The notes beneath the pieces are model-generated. The model had not been told where the DNA came from, did not search any database, and was given only the letters and a program-made list of their open reading frames with translations. This document shows, one piece after another, positions 1 through 10,858 of a DNA stretch of 64,000 nucleotides (its first letter is position 1; each line of letters begins with the position of its first letter). This DNA comes from Symbiodinium sp. CCMP2592. Its lineage: Eukaryota; Sar; Dinophyceae; Suessiales; Symbiodiniaceae. The DNA lies in the NCBI GenBank assembly GCA_905221615.1, contig CAJNDT010000318.1, positions 180,452 to 244,451 on the forward strand. Direction: 5' to 3'. A program made the translations under genes and the position numbers.

Positions 1-84
1 GGGGATGCGCTTTTAGACAGCAAACTCCCCGTTTGTTTAAGCCGCGAAGAAATGAACCAAAACGTCCTTTGGGCGTGCTTGAGA

Positions 85-370
85 TATACTAGAATCGCCA
101 AAAGAGAAGGCGTGTGTAAGATGTAAAATTAACCGAAAGCGCCAAATGAGTAAGCGTAATACGACAATACGATGACCCGGAAAAGCTAAATGAGGGGTGT
201 GCTTAAGATCGCCAACTCAAGGGGTGCGTTTAAGTTACACGGTGTGCTGGAATCGCCCAATGGGAGCGTAATTAAGATATGTGGTGAGGGGCTATGATGA
301 CCGGAATCGCAAAATGAGGGCGAAGTGAACCGGAATCGCCAACAAAGAAGGCGTGTTTGTTCAAGATACT
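85..370. repeat. Degenerate short tandem repeat around a GGAATCGCCAAA motif
   Basis: The motif AATCGCC or a close variant recurs near 91, 208, 250, 305 and 334, each time followed by an A-rich or TGAGGG-like segment and a GCGTGTTTAAG-like segment. Unit length varies, so this is a decayed array. No coding region is supported in positions 1-410. Confidence 0.5.
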
Positions 371-411
371 TAATTGAGATTGCGAACAACACCCATATAC
401 GTGACCGCATG

Positions 412-1116
412 TCGAGCGCTTCAAACTCTGAAACTTTTCAAACTCGAACTTTCAAACTGTCAAACTCTCGAACTTTCAAGCTCGAAACTCAGCGGACTTT
501 CAAACTTTGCATCTCGACGCGCTTCAAACCTTCAAACTTTGCAAACTTTCAATCTTTCGAACTCTCAAACTCGCGAACTTTCATCCCTTTCAAACTTTCG
601 ATCTCTGAAACTTTCAAACCTTCGAACATGAAACCTTTCGAAGTTTGAAACCTTCGAACTTTCAAACTCGTCACCTCAGCCCAAGCCGAAGAGGAAATCT
701 GAAGCCAACCTTTCAAACTCCGAACTTTCGAACTTTCAAACTTTCGAACTTTGAAACTTTCGAGCTTTCAAACTTTCGATCGTTCGAACTTTCAAAGTTT
801 GAAACCGTCGAACCTTCGAATTTGCAAACTTTCAAAGTCTCGAACTCTCAAACTTCGAAGGCCGATCGAACTCGCCCGCGGGAAAAGTTTGAAGTTTGAG
901 TTTCAAGCAGCCAGTCGAGCTTGAAAGTTCGAGAGTTTGAAAGCTTGAAAGTTTGAAAGTTTCGAGTTCGAAAAGTTCGAAGTTTGACCGCGGCTAGCTT
1001 GTGCACACCAAGGTGCACAAACTTTCGAACTTCAGCACTTTTCGAACCTTCAAACCTTCAAAGCTTGAAACTTTCAAACTTCAACCTCCAAACTCTCAAA
1101 CTTTCAAACCTTCGAG
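412..1116. repeat. Satellite built from AAACTTTCAAAC / AACTTTCGAAC
   Basis: The stretch is almost entirely permutations of a roughly 9-10 bp word (CTTTCAAA, CTTTCGAA), with short unique islands near 676-715 and 985-1020. Plus-strand readings give Phe/Lys/Leu/Ser/Asn low-complexity peptides that are a by-product of the repeat. Between about 890 and 985 the word appears as its reverse complement (GAAAGTTTGAAAG), so the array contains an inverted block. Confidence 0.85.
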
Positions 1117-1153
1117 TTCGAACGACCTCGCTCGCGACACCATTCAAGAAGGA

Positions 1154-4100
1154 TGCTCTCTTCTGCTGCCACAAATCACCTGGGGACTGCCTTCTTGTGT
1201 TTTGGAGCATGAGGTCTTTTCCTTTTAAATGCTGAGGGACGACCAGATGTCTCTATTTGAAAATTGGGGGGAGCTCCACCCTTTCTTCTTGAGTTGGGGG
1301 GAGCTCCACCCTTTCTTCTTGAGTGTATGCTCTCTTCCATCTTTAAAACGGCGACGGAAACAATCAGGACCCCCTCCCCATATCAGGAAAGAAAGGAGGT
1401 CTCTTCTTGCCGAAGGGTAAACGGTGCCCTCTTCTTTCTCATGAAATTAGAGCGGCCTGTTTGCTTTGTTGAGATGGCGCTTTCTTTTGTACCATTAGTT
1501 TGGAGGACGCTCTCAGTCTCTTCTTGTCGAGGATGAGGCAGAGGATTTGTCTTTTTGGAAGCTAATTCAGAGCATGGGGTAGAGGGCTGCTCATGTCTTG
1601 TTGAAGGGTGAGGGGAGGATCAGACTTTTCTTTTGAAGATTGAGCGAGCTCTGTCCTCACTTCTTGAAAGCTATCCCTCTTCTATCCCTTGAAGAGGAAG
1701 AGGGGACGACAAGGAGCTCCTCTCTCTTCTTGTCGACGAAGAGGCAGCCGCAGTTCTTATTGAAACTGGAGATGCGTTGAGCCTTGTCTTCTTCGACTAG
1801 AAGCGAGCTCCCTTCAATTCTCTTCAGAGGAGATGGAGACCTACCAAGAGAGAGAGGAGCTCGCTGCTAGAAATCAGCTGAATGACTTGGAGGGACTCTC
1901 TCCGTGTTTTCGTTGAGGGGTGGGGCATCGCCGCCCTTTCTTCTTGAGCGTATGCCCTTTTCCATCTTTTGAAAAGGTAAGGGAAGTAATCAGGATCTCT
2001 TTCCACTGCCAAGAGAGAAAGGAGGTTTCTTCTTCTTGTGCGTATGCTGTTCTCCATCTTTTGAAAAGGTAAAAGAAATGCTCAAGATCCAACCCCTTAT
2101 GAAGAGAGAAAGGAGTTATCTTCTTTCCGACCGATGGGTAAACGGAGACCTTTGAATTCTCGTGAAGTTGGAGGGGCCTGTCTGCTGGGCTGAGATGAAG
2201 CTCTCTTGCGTCTCATTACATGGGAGGAAGCTCTCAGTGATTTCTTGTGGAGGATGAGGTAGAAAATCTTTCTTTTTGGAAGCTAGGGGAGCTCTGTCCT
2301 TTCTTGCTAGGAGCGAGGTCTCTTCAGTCTTCTTAAGACGAAAAGGCGACATACCAAGAGGTAAGAAGGATGCTCTCTTCTGCTGCCACAAATCACCTGG
2401 GGACTGCCTTCTTGTTTTGGAGCATGAGGCTTTTTCCGTTTAAATGCTGAGGGATGACCAGATGTCTCTACTTGAAAATTGGGGGAGCTCCACCCTTTCT
2501 TCTTGAGCGTCCTCCCCTTTTCAAGAAAGAATGGAGGTCTCTTCTTGCCGAGGGGTAAACGGGGCCCTCTTCTTTTTTGTGAAGTTGGAGCGGCCTGTTT
2601 GCTATGTTGAGATGGCGCTTTCTTCTGCCGCCTTAGATTGCTCTTAGTCTCTTCTTGTCGAGGATGAGGCAGAGGATTTTTTTGGAAGCTAATTCAGAGG
2701 ATGGGGTAGAGGGCTGCTCATGTCTTATTGAAGGCTAAGGGGAGGATCAGACTCTTCTTTTGAAGATTGAGACAGCTCAGTCCTCACTTCTTGAAAGCTA
2801 TCTCTCTTCTATCCCTTGAGGAGGAAGAGGGGACGACAAGGAGCTCCTCTCTCTTCTTGTCGACTGAGAGGCAGCCGGAGTTCTTTTTTTCCCGTGAAGT
2901 TGGAAGGGTTCTCTGCTCATTTGAGATGCTGCGGTAGAGGATGTGCCAAGGGATCTCTTCCTTACCTTTTTGGGGAAAAGAAGCTCATTTCTTGCGGATG
3001 ACGAAGCAGCGAGCTCCCTTCATTTATCGTCAGAGGAGATGGTGGGAGGAAGCTCTCAGTGATTTCTTGTGGAGGATGAGGTAGAAAATCTTTCTTTTTG
3101 GAAGCTAGGGGAGCTCTGTCCTTTCTTGCTAGGAGCGAGGTCTCCTCAATCTTCTTAAGACAAAAAGGCGACATACCAAGAGGTAAGAAGGATGCTCTCT
3201 TCTGCTACCACAAATCACCTGGGGACTCCCTTCTTGTTTTGGAGCATGATGTCTTTTCCTTTTAAATGCTGAGGGATGACCAGATGTCTCTACTTGAAAA
3301 TTGGGGGAGCTCCACCCTTTCTTCTTGAGCGTCCTCCCCTTTTCAAGAAAGAAAGGAGGTCTCTTCTTGCCGAGGGGTAAACGGAGCCCTCTTCTTTCTC
3401 GTGAAGTTGGAGCGGCCTGTTTGCTTTGTTGAGATGGCGCTTTCTTCTGCCCCTTTAGATTGCTCTTAGTCTCTTCTTGTCGAATCCTCGAGGCAGAGGA
3501 TTTTTTTGGAAGCTAATTCAGAGGATGGGGTAGAGGGCTGCTCATGTCTTATTGAAGGCTAAGGGGAGGATCAGACTCTTCTTTTGAAGATTGAGACAGC
3601 TCAGTCCTCACTTCTTGAAAGCTATCTCTCTTCTATCCCTTGAGGAGGAAGAGGGGACGACAAGGAGCTCCTCTCTCTTCTTGTCGACTGAGAGGCAGCC
3701 GGAGTTCTTTTTTCCCGTGAAGTTGGAAGGGTTCTCTGCTCATTTGAAATGCTGCGGTAGAGGATGTGCCAAGGGATCTCTTCCTTACCCTTTTGGGGAA
3801 AAGAAGCTCATTTCTTGCGGATGACGAAGCAGCGAGCTCCCTTCATTTATCGTCAGAGGAGATGGTGGGAGGAAGCTCTCAGTGATTTCTTGTGGAGGAT
3901 GAGGTAGAAAATCTTTTTTTTGGAAGCTAGGGGAGCTCTATCCTTTCTTGCTAGGAGCGAGGTCTCCTCAATCTTCTTAAGACGAAAAGGCGACATACCA
4001 AGAGGTAAGAAGGATGCTCTCTTCTGTTGCCACAAATCACCTTGGGACTCCCTTCTTGTGTTTTGGAGCATGAGGTCTTTTCCTTTTAAATGCTGAGGGA

Positions 4101-4920
4101 TGACCAGATGTCTCTACTTGAAAATTGGGGGAGCTCCACCCTTTCTTCTTGAGCGTCCTCCCCTTTTCAAGAAAGAAAGGAGGTCTCTTCTTGCCGAGGG
4201 GTAAACGGAGCCCTCTTCTTTCTCGTGAAGTTGGAGCGGCCTGTTTGCTTTGTTGAGATGGCGCTTTCTTCTGCCCCTTTAGATTGCTCTTAGTCTCTTC
4301 TTGTCGAGGATGAGGCAGAGGATTTTTTTGGAAGCTAGTTCAGAGGATGGGGTAGAGGGCTGCTCATGTCTTATTGAAGGCTAGGGGGAGGATCAGACTC
4401 TTCTTGTGAAGATTGATACCAAGCCGCCGAAGAGTCTGCCGGCGACTTCTCGCTCGAAGCGCTGGCCTGGAAGCCGCATATCGATCAGAACGATCGGCGG
4501 CCGCGTTGGCCTTAGCGCGGGCTCAGCCACGACATTTCAGCATCGCACACGAAACCCGGACAGCTCAGTCCTCACTTCTTGAAAGCTATCTCTCTTCTAT
4601 CCCTTGAGGAGGAAGAGGGGACGACAAGGAGCTCCTCTCTCTTCTTGTCGACTGAGAGGCAGCCGGAGTTCTTTTTTTCCCGTAAGTTGGAAGGGTTCTC
4701 TGCTCCTTTGAGATGCTGCGGTAGAGGATGTGCCAAGGGACCTCTTCCTTACCCTTTTGGGGATAAGAAGCTCATTTCTTGCGGACTTGCGGATGACGAA
4801 GCAGCGAGCTCCCTTCATTTATCGTCAGAGGAGATGGAGACTTACAGGGAGGTAGAGGAGCTCGCTGCTAGGAATCAGCTGAATGATTTGGAGGGACTTT
4901 CTCCGTGTTTTCGTTGAGGG
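1154..4920. repeat. Tandem array of long units, inner units 822 bp
   Basis: The landmark TGCTCTCTTCTGCTGCCACA recurs (with one or two changes) at 1154, 2371, 3193 and 4015, giving unit lengths of 1217, 822 and 822 bp and a final unit ending near 4920. Units share blocks such as GGGGGAGCTCCACCCTTTC and the CTCTTCTTGTCGA words. The first and last units contain the segment that ends in CTCTCCGTGTTTTCGTTGAGGG (near 1900 and 4900); the two inner units lack it. The readings of up to 112 codons in this array restart in each unit and show no recognisable domain, so I do not call them genes. Confidence 0.85.
4417..4558. other. 142-bp GC-rich insertion in the last array unit
   Basis: In the preceding unit GATTGA runs directly into GACAGCTCAG (near 3590). 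In the last unit the same two words are separated by 142 bp of GC-rich sequence unlike anything else in the array. No target duplication or terminal repeat is visible. The origin is unknown. Confidence 0.7.
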
Positions 4921-5118
4921 TTGGGGGGAATCTCCACCCTTTCTTGATCCGTCTGTCTACATTCCAAGGAGCCCCACCAATGTCGATGAGGCGAGACGAA
5001 AGATTCTATACTTGTATTGAGTATGTATAGAGAGACGTCGGTCCAGTACAATCGCGATATACCTACGTCTATAGTATGCAATGAAAACCCACAGTTTCAG
5101 CTGGCGACTATATCCTGT
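4921..5118. other. Spacer between array and first gene
   Basis: The stretch is unique, contains a C homopolymer of about ten bases near 5131 at its right edge, and shows no recognisable feature. Confidence 0.4.
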
Positions 5119-6176
5119 TTAAGCCGGCCACCCCCCCCCCCGGCTTGCCTTGTCAGACTCCTTGGGCTCCTCCTCTTCACCTTCCTCCCCTTCCAGGAGA
5201 TCGTCGTCGTCGTCCTGCACAGCGCAGCTGTCTTCAAAGGTCGTCTTCGGGTCATGGTCTGCCTGGCTCGTGCTGTGATCGTTTGCCACTTGAACCTGCT
5301 TAGCCATCTTCCACGGTTTCTGATGGCAAAGTCCCCACCCGGAAAAGCCTTCCCTCAAGCCCCAAATCCATCCACGCTTCTGAAACTCAAATCTGTCGTC
5401 GGCGCCTCCATTGCGGCAGCCTTGGCCTTCGCGGCCTCCTTGGGCGATGCTTTCGGGGCTGCCTTCGGAGAGCTCTTCGGTGCCGCCTGGCCAGCCGATC
5501 ATGTCAACACTTCGAACACTCAAAATAGCTGAGCTACACATTGACATTGACCATGCTTCACACATCGTATGACACTTCTGTCGCTGTGCCCACCTTGGGC
5601 GAAGACTTGGGCTCTGCCTTCGCCTTTGGCGAGCCCTGGGCATTGTGGAAGATGCCGAAAAAGGTGTGTCCGTGTCAGCACAAAAGCAGGACTTCTTTGA
5701 CTGCCTGTGGTGCTGCAGGTGGAAGGTCATCCTGCAAGCTGGTGCCATGCGGGCTTCTTTTCCCCGAAAATCCTAATGAGTTTGAGTTTTCCGACCAACA
5801 AAAGCTTCGGAAGCCAGCCTCGTCGAGCTCATCTGCCTCGAAGTAACCCGTTAGGTGAACGGTGGCCTCGCCAGCCGGAAACTCCAGATCAAGAGAGAAT
5901 CCGAGTAGCATGATTGCGTGCGAGTATGCACAAGAAGATTCACACTGCTCAGCTCCCCATGACACGGAAGGGCAGGCCGCAGGCCTTGCCCTTGACTGCG
6001 ATCTTCGCCTCTTTGGCATCAAGAAACAAGTCCAGGGCGCAGAACTCCTGGCGAGGCTCCGAGGTGGGCAACGCTGACAGACTCCCTAGGGGGAAACGCG
6101 CGCTTCCGCCGCGCCTGCCCTCCCTCCTTGAGGCAGGCGACGGCATAGGTCTGACCTCACGGAAGCTGCACTTCAC
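5119..6176 (-). CDS. Nucleoplasmin-like / HD2-like acidic nuclear protein, spliced
   Basis: The gene reads leftward from about 6176. The first exon ends ...LDAKEAKIAVKGK. Removing a 118-nt GC-AG intron (5867-5984) joins it to ATVHLTGYFEADELDE, which matches the end of the nucleoplasmin-like fold found at the N terminus of nuclear FKBPs and plant HD2 proteins. Further left are Lys/Ala/Pro-rich segments (SPKAKAEPKSSPK near 5600-5640; APKSSPKAAPKASPKEAAK near 5430-5500) and an acidic run (DDDDD...EGEEGEEEE, about 5160-5218), the usual composition of such proteins. The likely role is chromatin or histone binding in the nucleus. The remaining exon borders between 5240 and 5860 are not solved, and the first exon's start is uncertain. 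No C-terminal FKBP domain is visible, which favours an HD2 or plain nucleoplasmin-like protein. Confidence 0.6.
5867..5984 (-). other. GC-AG intron in the nucleoplasmin-like gene
   Basis: On the minus strand the donor is AAG|GCCTGC and the acceptor GCGAG|GCCACC. Splicing keeps the frame and rebuilds the conserved VKGKATVHLTGY-type strand. Length is 118 nt. Confidence 0.6.
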
Positions 6177-6498
6177 TGGGAGGGAAGCATGCGAGAGATT
6201 TTGTAACCTTCGCAGCGCGTATGCGAGCTTCTTCTCAAGCTAAGGGCTCTGAGTTGTGCAGCTCTCTTGTAGGTGCCTGGGAGCTCCCGCGGTCCCGCGA
6301 CCAGCAGGACTAGAAGCCTGAGGCAACCTGAGGCACCTCGATCACTGCCTTCAATCATACCAGCCAGCTTTTGCCCCCAACGGGGAAGTCGCCGCTCCAT
6401 CACCTGGGACAGATCCTGCTCCATGAATCCAAGCCGAGCGCGGCTTTCCATCACGGTGCAACAGGTCGAGACCAGTTGTGTCCGCTCAGTCTGTGCAA

Positions 6499-7290
6499 TC
6501 ACAGTTGCTGCAAACATTCTCGCAGATGAAGCAGAAACATCTGCTGTAGCGGGTTCCGAAGCATACCAGGACGTACTCGACGCATCCAGGCGATGGCTTC
6601 TCGCAGACTTTGGTGGCCTCCTGCCGATGTCATGAGCAAGGCGGCCACCAGCGTCCCTGTTCTTCCCTTCCCCCCATGGCAATGGACCAGCACCCGGCTC
6701 CCGGAACGCAGGTATCTCTTCAAGGGAAGTATCAGGCAAGACAAGTATGCCTGAGAGTTCCATGGAATCCACTTGTCACGAAGGTCGAAGTGAATCCACA
6801 CCATTCCTTCAGCTTCAACACATGCCCCCATGCTCTGACAGCTCATTGATGCGAGCTCTGTTGACGAGAGCAGCGTCACCACGATGTCCACTCCATAGTG
6901 ATGCCTCAGGCGCGACACGTCTGCACTCAGGCTGCGGTAACAATTCCGGGTGCGGCGGCCTGGAGCATGAGACATTAAGATCTCACCGCCGCCGTTCAGC
7001 TGAAGAATGTCCGTCTGATATGGGATAGAATCTTCAGAGCTTGGTGAATGCACTTTCTCTGAGTTGCATCCCAAGATCCAGGTCCCGCCGAGCAAGGCGA
7101 CACCACTGAAAGCCACGAAATACAGCAGGACTGCACAGCACGTACAGAGAGCATCCGCGCAGGAATTTGCTACGATGATGCCACATAGGGCGAAGAGCAG
7201 CGACATAACCGGCAGGAGCACAACGGGGTGTGTCCAACATCTTGGATCCGACGGCTCCACCTCCTGATACAAAGCCTGAGCACTTGTCAT
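6499..7290 (-). CDS. Membrane-anchored dual-specificity / CDKN3-like protein phosphatase
   Basis: An uninterrupted 263-codon frame. Residues about 21-45 and 51-73 are hydrophobic and predict one or two membrane segments (VVLLPVMSLLFALCGIIV; AVLLYFVAFSGVALLGG). The rest is a cysteine-phosphatase domain: WIHFDLRD (residues 165-172) supplies the likely general-acid Asp, HCHGGKGRTG (203-212) is the HCx5R signature with Cys204 and Arg210, and NPLQQMFL (247-254) resembles the Q-loop. Overall spacing is like CDKN3-type and other atypical dual-specificity phosphatases. It should remove phosphate from Ser/Thr/Tyr residues, or from a lipid, at a membrane surface. The catalytic residues are intact. It may be one exon of a larger spliced gene. 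The N-terminal anchor is unusual for the family. Confidence 0.75.
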   Translation of the reverse strand: MTSAQALYQEVEPSDPRCWTHPVVLLPVMSLLFALCGIIVANSCADALCTCCAVLLYFVAFSGVALLGGTWILGCNSEKVHSPSSEDSIPYQTDILQLNGGGEILMSHAPGRRTRNCYRSLSADVSRLRHHYGVDIVVTLLSSTELASMSCQSMGACVEAEGMVWIHFDLRDKWIPWNSQAYLSCLILPLKRYLRSGSRVLVHCHGGKGRTGTLVAALLMTSAGGHQSLREAIAWMRRVRPGMLRNPLQQMFLLHLRECLQQL

Positions 7291-9042
7291 TACCAGTGTC
7301 GATCTGGATGGGATGTCGCCTTCCCGTAGGATGTATGCTCCGGCAAGCCGGGCTCATAGGTCTGGCACGGCCAGTTGGCAGAGCGATGCAGGTTTCTGAG
7401 CTGGAGCCCAGGCAGTGCAAAGCTGAAAACTTGTGTGCGAGGCCCACTCGTTGAGGCATGACTTTTTCACTTTGACCTACCACTTCAGAGCAACCGTGCT
7501 GAGTGTCGGGCCAGTCTGCTCCACGAGAACTTTTGAAGAGGCTCCGCTGGGAGTGTCTGGCGCTAAGCACGCCTGAACAGCTGCTCCGACTCTAGGGTGA
7601 TCTCAGCGGACTTTCAAAATGTGCGACAGAATGGGATCGCCAGCAGCACCGTGTAAAATGAGTATCAACGCCGTTCAATCTGGCTACCTTGCAAGTCTAC
7701 AGCTGCTGAAGGCACTTTTTCAAAAAACCTCTAGTTGCTTGGCCAGTCAACCGTTCAAGCATGGCTGCAAGTGAAGCATGAAAATGTCCCTTGGAGGCTG
7801 CATTCAAAGAACACTTTGCTGTACAGCTCGCCGCAAGCAACATGAGCCTGGGACAGGTGAAGAAGTTCGCCTGCCTTTGTCTCAACCTGTGCAACGTCCA
7901 ACGGCTTATGAAGGCATGTTCATATTATTGGATGGCACACTCAACTCAGCAAACTCGCAGCCTTCTTGGTCTCACCTGGAGCCACAATACAGCCCCAGAA
8001 CATGTCCTTGGACAGAAAGGTAAGTTGAGCCACGGATGTTGGCAAGAAGGGGTGCCGCGCACAAGTGCAGCTAGGACACAGCAAGTGCCCAAAGAGCAAG
8101 ATGATGGGAAGGTTGAGCCAGGACAAACGACTGCGCGGCCGAGCAAGCCTTTGAGATCTTGTTGCTTCTACACCGGGCAACTGCTACTGCTCTCAAACTC
8201 TGCACTCGAGAAGTTGCACACCCTGGCAGAGTCCAGCACCTTGCCAGACCTGAGGGCGAAAGGAGCATGGAGATATGCCGTCTGAACGTGTTTACAAGCT
8301 CATCTCACGATTTCATTCACAAGCTTATCCCATTGTGGCACTTGCCTACTCTTCGGGCAGCTTTGATGTGGGAACAACACAGCAAAGCCACCCCCCGCCC
8401 CACATACTTCAGCGAAGACAGGGGCCCGGACAGCTTGGCCCCACGCGACGAGGGAGCTTATCTTTTTTTTGAGCCAAATCACCAGACATTCACTCGCAAT
8501 ACAGCAGGATGCATCCTCTAACAAGAAGTGTGAACTGCCTGCTTGTTGCACTACAATCCCAATAAACAAGCCCCACATGTGTGCCTGGACCCTCATTCGG
8601 TGCATGTCGGGTAGAAGGACGGGATGCCAGCATCAGGATCTACTGGTGGCGATGATCGCTGTCATGCGCACAAGCCTAAGCAAGCCAAACACGTGCTGTC
8701 TAGGGATGCTCCAGGTAGCATTCCGACGAAAGTACACGGTCTTCGTTCGGCCCCTGAAGCCCGCGTTGACCACCTCTTACATGGCTTACTGCAACAGTCA
8801 ACGATTGTGCGAGGTCGATGCTGAAGGTTGTTTCAATGACAGTGAATCAACAAACGCAGCTTTTCCAAGAGGCAAGGGCTGCAATGCGCAGAATGCGTTA
8901 ACACGGGCCATGCTTTGGGCTGCTTTCGCAATCGGAGCAGTCAGAACCCGGACCTACCCCGGCCACAGGTGGGCCTTGCAGGTAAGACTACGACGCATTA
9001 TCGGATTGTGAGACTGAAATATAAAGGCGTTTCTTTGACCGC
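7291..9042. other. Mostly non-coding stretch with weak exon candidates
   Basis: The only protein-like reading I noticed is plus strand 7791-7960 (MEAAFKEHFAVQLAASNM... rich in Leu and Cys), which is unconvincing because neither splice sites nor a family are recognisable. Nothing else is supported. Confidence 0.3.
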
Positions 9043-9468
9043 CTACAAAATACAATCTTTCCAGCGATGTTCCACAGTCACACGATCGAAGCTGGCCAAC
9101 AGCTCTTCTGCCTTCAACATCTTCAAATAAAAGCATGTTCCTCTCACGACCGGGTTCACTAGTGGGACTCCAGAAGTAGGTACCGATCGCTTCTCAGAGC
9201 AACGCCACCCAGATGGTTGCCACTTGCCCTCTCGCTGGTCGAACTCTTGCAACCAACACGAACCGCACAAAACAACGCACCTTAATCCTGGCATGCGCAT
9301 ACGCACGGGTTCTGGAAGCCCATGTGCAAACTCCGATTCGTCTGCAGATCTGCTCGACTTCGTCCCGCCTCCGCGGTGCAGCTCTGCCGCATCAATGGCT
9401 TTCGCAAGGCCTTTCTTTAGGGCAACCAGAATGAGACGGGCTGGGAAGCGCTCACGGTTGAAGCACAA
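9043..9468 (-). CDS. Unrecognised exon pair
   Basis: Two protein-like blocks lie in one minus-strand frame: an amphipathic segment FPARLILVALKKGLAKAIDAA followed by a charged stretch (about 9320-9450), and TCFYLKMLKAEELLASFDRV ending at a stop at 9043. The part between them has poorer composition and may be an intron. Family not recognised. I treat this as a fragment of a host gene. Confidence 0.35.
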   Translation of the reverse strand: MCFNRERFPARLILVALKKGLAKAIDAAELHRGGGTKSSRSADESEFAHGLPEPVRMRMPGLRCVVLCGSCWLQEFDQREGKWQPSGWRCSEKRSVPTSGVPLVNPVVRGTCFYLKMLKAEELLASFDRVTVEHRWKDCIL

Positions 9469-10200
9469 GTAAGGAAGAGTCTGCAGTTGGGGGACAGCTC
9501 TCGCATCCGTCCGTGAGGGATGCTTGGCTTATGCTTGCCAGGATGCAGGTCAAGCCACGGACGACTGGAATGCTTTCCATTTTACGATCAGCTGTTAAAG
9601 ACTCTGCTGTTGCGTGTCACTTTGGCTTTCTTGCAAGCAGAGACTGTACGTGCTACAGACCCTAAACTCTGCAGTTGAACTCTGGAGTGGGAAAATCCGA
9701 GTGACGCAAGGGGCTTGAGTGCGGCTCCAAACCAGTATTCCGAATCTGGTCCAAAGAAGCAAGGCCGAACTCCTTGAGCTTTGACCTGGTCTCGCTCATG
9801 GCCCAACCCCTAAACCTAAACACCGTTCGCTCAAGCCGTGACTTAGCCTCGTGGCCCGTGCCTGAGCCTGTGCCCTGAAACCGACAAACTAAATCTGAGA
9901 CTGTTAGCTAGTATGATGTACTACACTGTACTATAATAGCGACGACTGACGACCAAAGACAGCACATCGTTGCAAGTCCAAGTGGCTGTTACACGGTCAA
10001 GCAGAAGTCCCGTCTCGACCACTTGCAAACGGCGCTGCAGAGCCCTCTCCTTGATAAGAAAATCACTTGCGAACCCGGGGCACAAAATGCGCATAGACTA
10101 TGCAAAGGATGAGAAGCATACTGCTTTCTACAGGACACGATCGGCCACGGTGGGCGAGCGTATGTGCCGGCGCACCGAAACGTGGAAGACGGAAGACAAC
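9469..10200. other. No clear gene; one weak minus exon
   Basis: A minus reading at 9650-9780 (CFFGPDSEYWFGAALKPLASLGF) could be an exon. CCCCTAAACCTAAAC near 9807-9821 is a degenerate telomere-like word. Nothing else is recognisable. Confidence 0.3.
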
Positions 10201-10306
10201 TGTCTGGTTCTTAGTAGGGAACGGGGAACAGATTATCGAGACTGTCGGGACTATATAGGGGCTACTTTGGGGATACATTCTCCCCTTCCCTACTAAGAAC
10301 CAGACA
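10201..10306. repeat. Foldback (inverted-repeat) element
   Basis: The 20 bases at 10201-10220 (TGTCTGGTTCTTAGTAGGGA) are perfectly inverted at 10287-10306, with an 66-bp centre, and pairing extends inward with one indel. Its TTAGTAGGGA end shares the TTAGTAGGGAA word with the foldback elements near 21.5 kb and 32.6 kb, so it may be a distant family member. Confidence 0.75.
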
Positions 10307-10436
10307 GACAAAAGGCCCCCCCGGCAGGTCCTGCGGAAGCAGTGCTGCGAGGCGAAGCACCGCACGGAGAAGCGCTGGCCGCCGCCTGGAGGGAAGCTGA
10401 TCATTCTCATTCGCAATACTGTTGTTATCAGTGGTA

Positions 10437-10446
10437 GTAGTGTTAT

Positions 10447-10515
<69 letters not shown>

Positions 10516-10727
10516 GAGTAGTAGTAGTATCATTCTTATGATTATTGTAGTAGTACTATAATTAGTAGTATTAGTATCATTAATAGTATTATTATTATGA
10601 TTATGATTATGATTATGATTATGATTATTATTATTATTATTATTATGATTATGATTATGATTATGATTATGATTATTATTACTACTACTATTATTATTAT
10701 TAATATTATTGTTATTATTATGATTAT

Positions 10728-10798
<71 letters not shown>
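10437..10798. repeat. Trinucleotide microsatellite: AGT, then ATT/ATG, then AGT
   Basis: Two AGT runs (about 10444-10530 and 10728-10797) flank a run of ATT and GATTAT words. Poly-Leu and poly-Ile/Met readings across it are repeat artefacts. Confidence 0.95.
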
Positions 10799-10858
10799 TC
10801 CTATTTGCTGCTTCTCTCTTCTATGTTGAATCCTCTTTGGGGCTGGAGTTGTTACGGT

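Noticed and set aside
412-899. Plus-strand frames rich in Phe, Lys, Leu, Ser and Asn at the left end
   Set aside because: They are satellite translations.
1229-4917. Short frames of 60-112 codons in the 5' repeat array
   Set aside because: They repeat with the units, on both strands, and show no domain.
8469-8479. Reverse-strand word resembling the spliced-leader end (TTTGGCTCAAA)
   Set aside because: The last base is wrong and a poly-A follows; it is probably chance.
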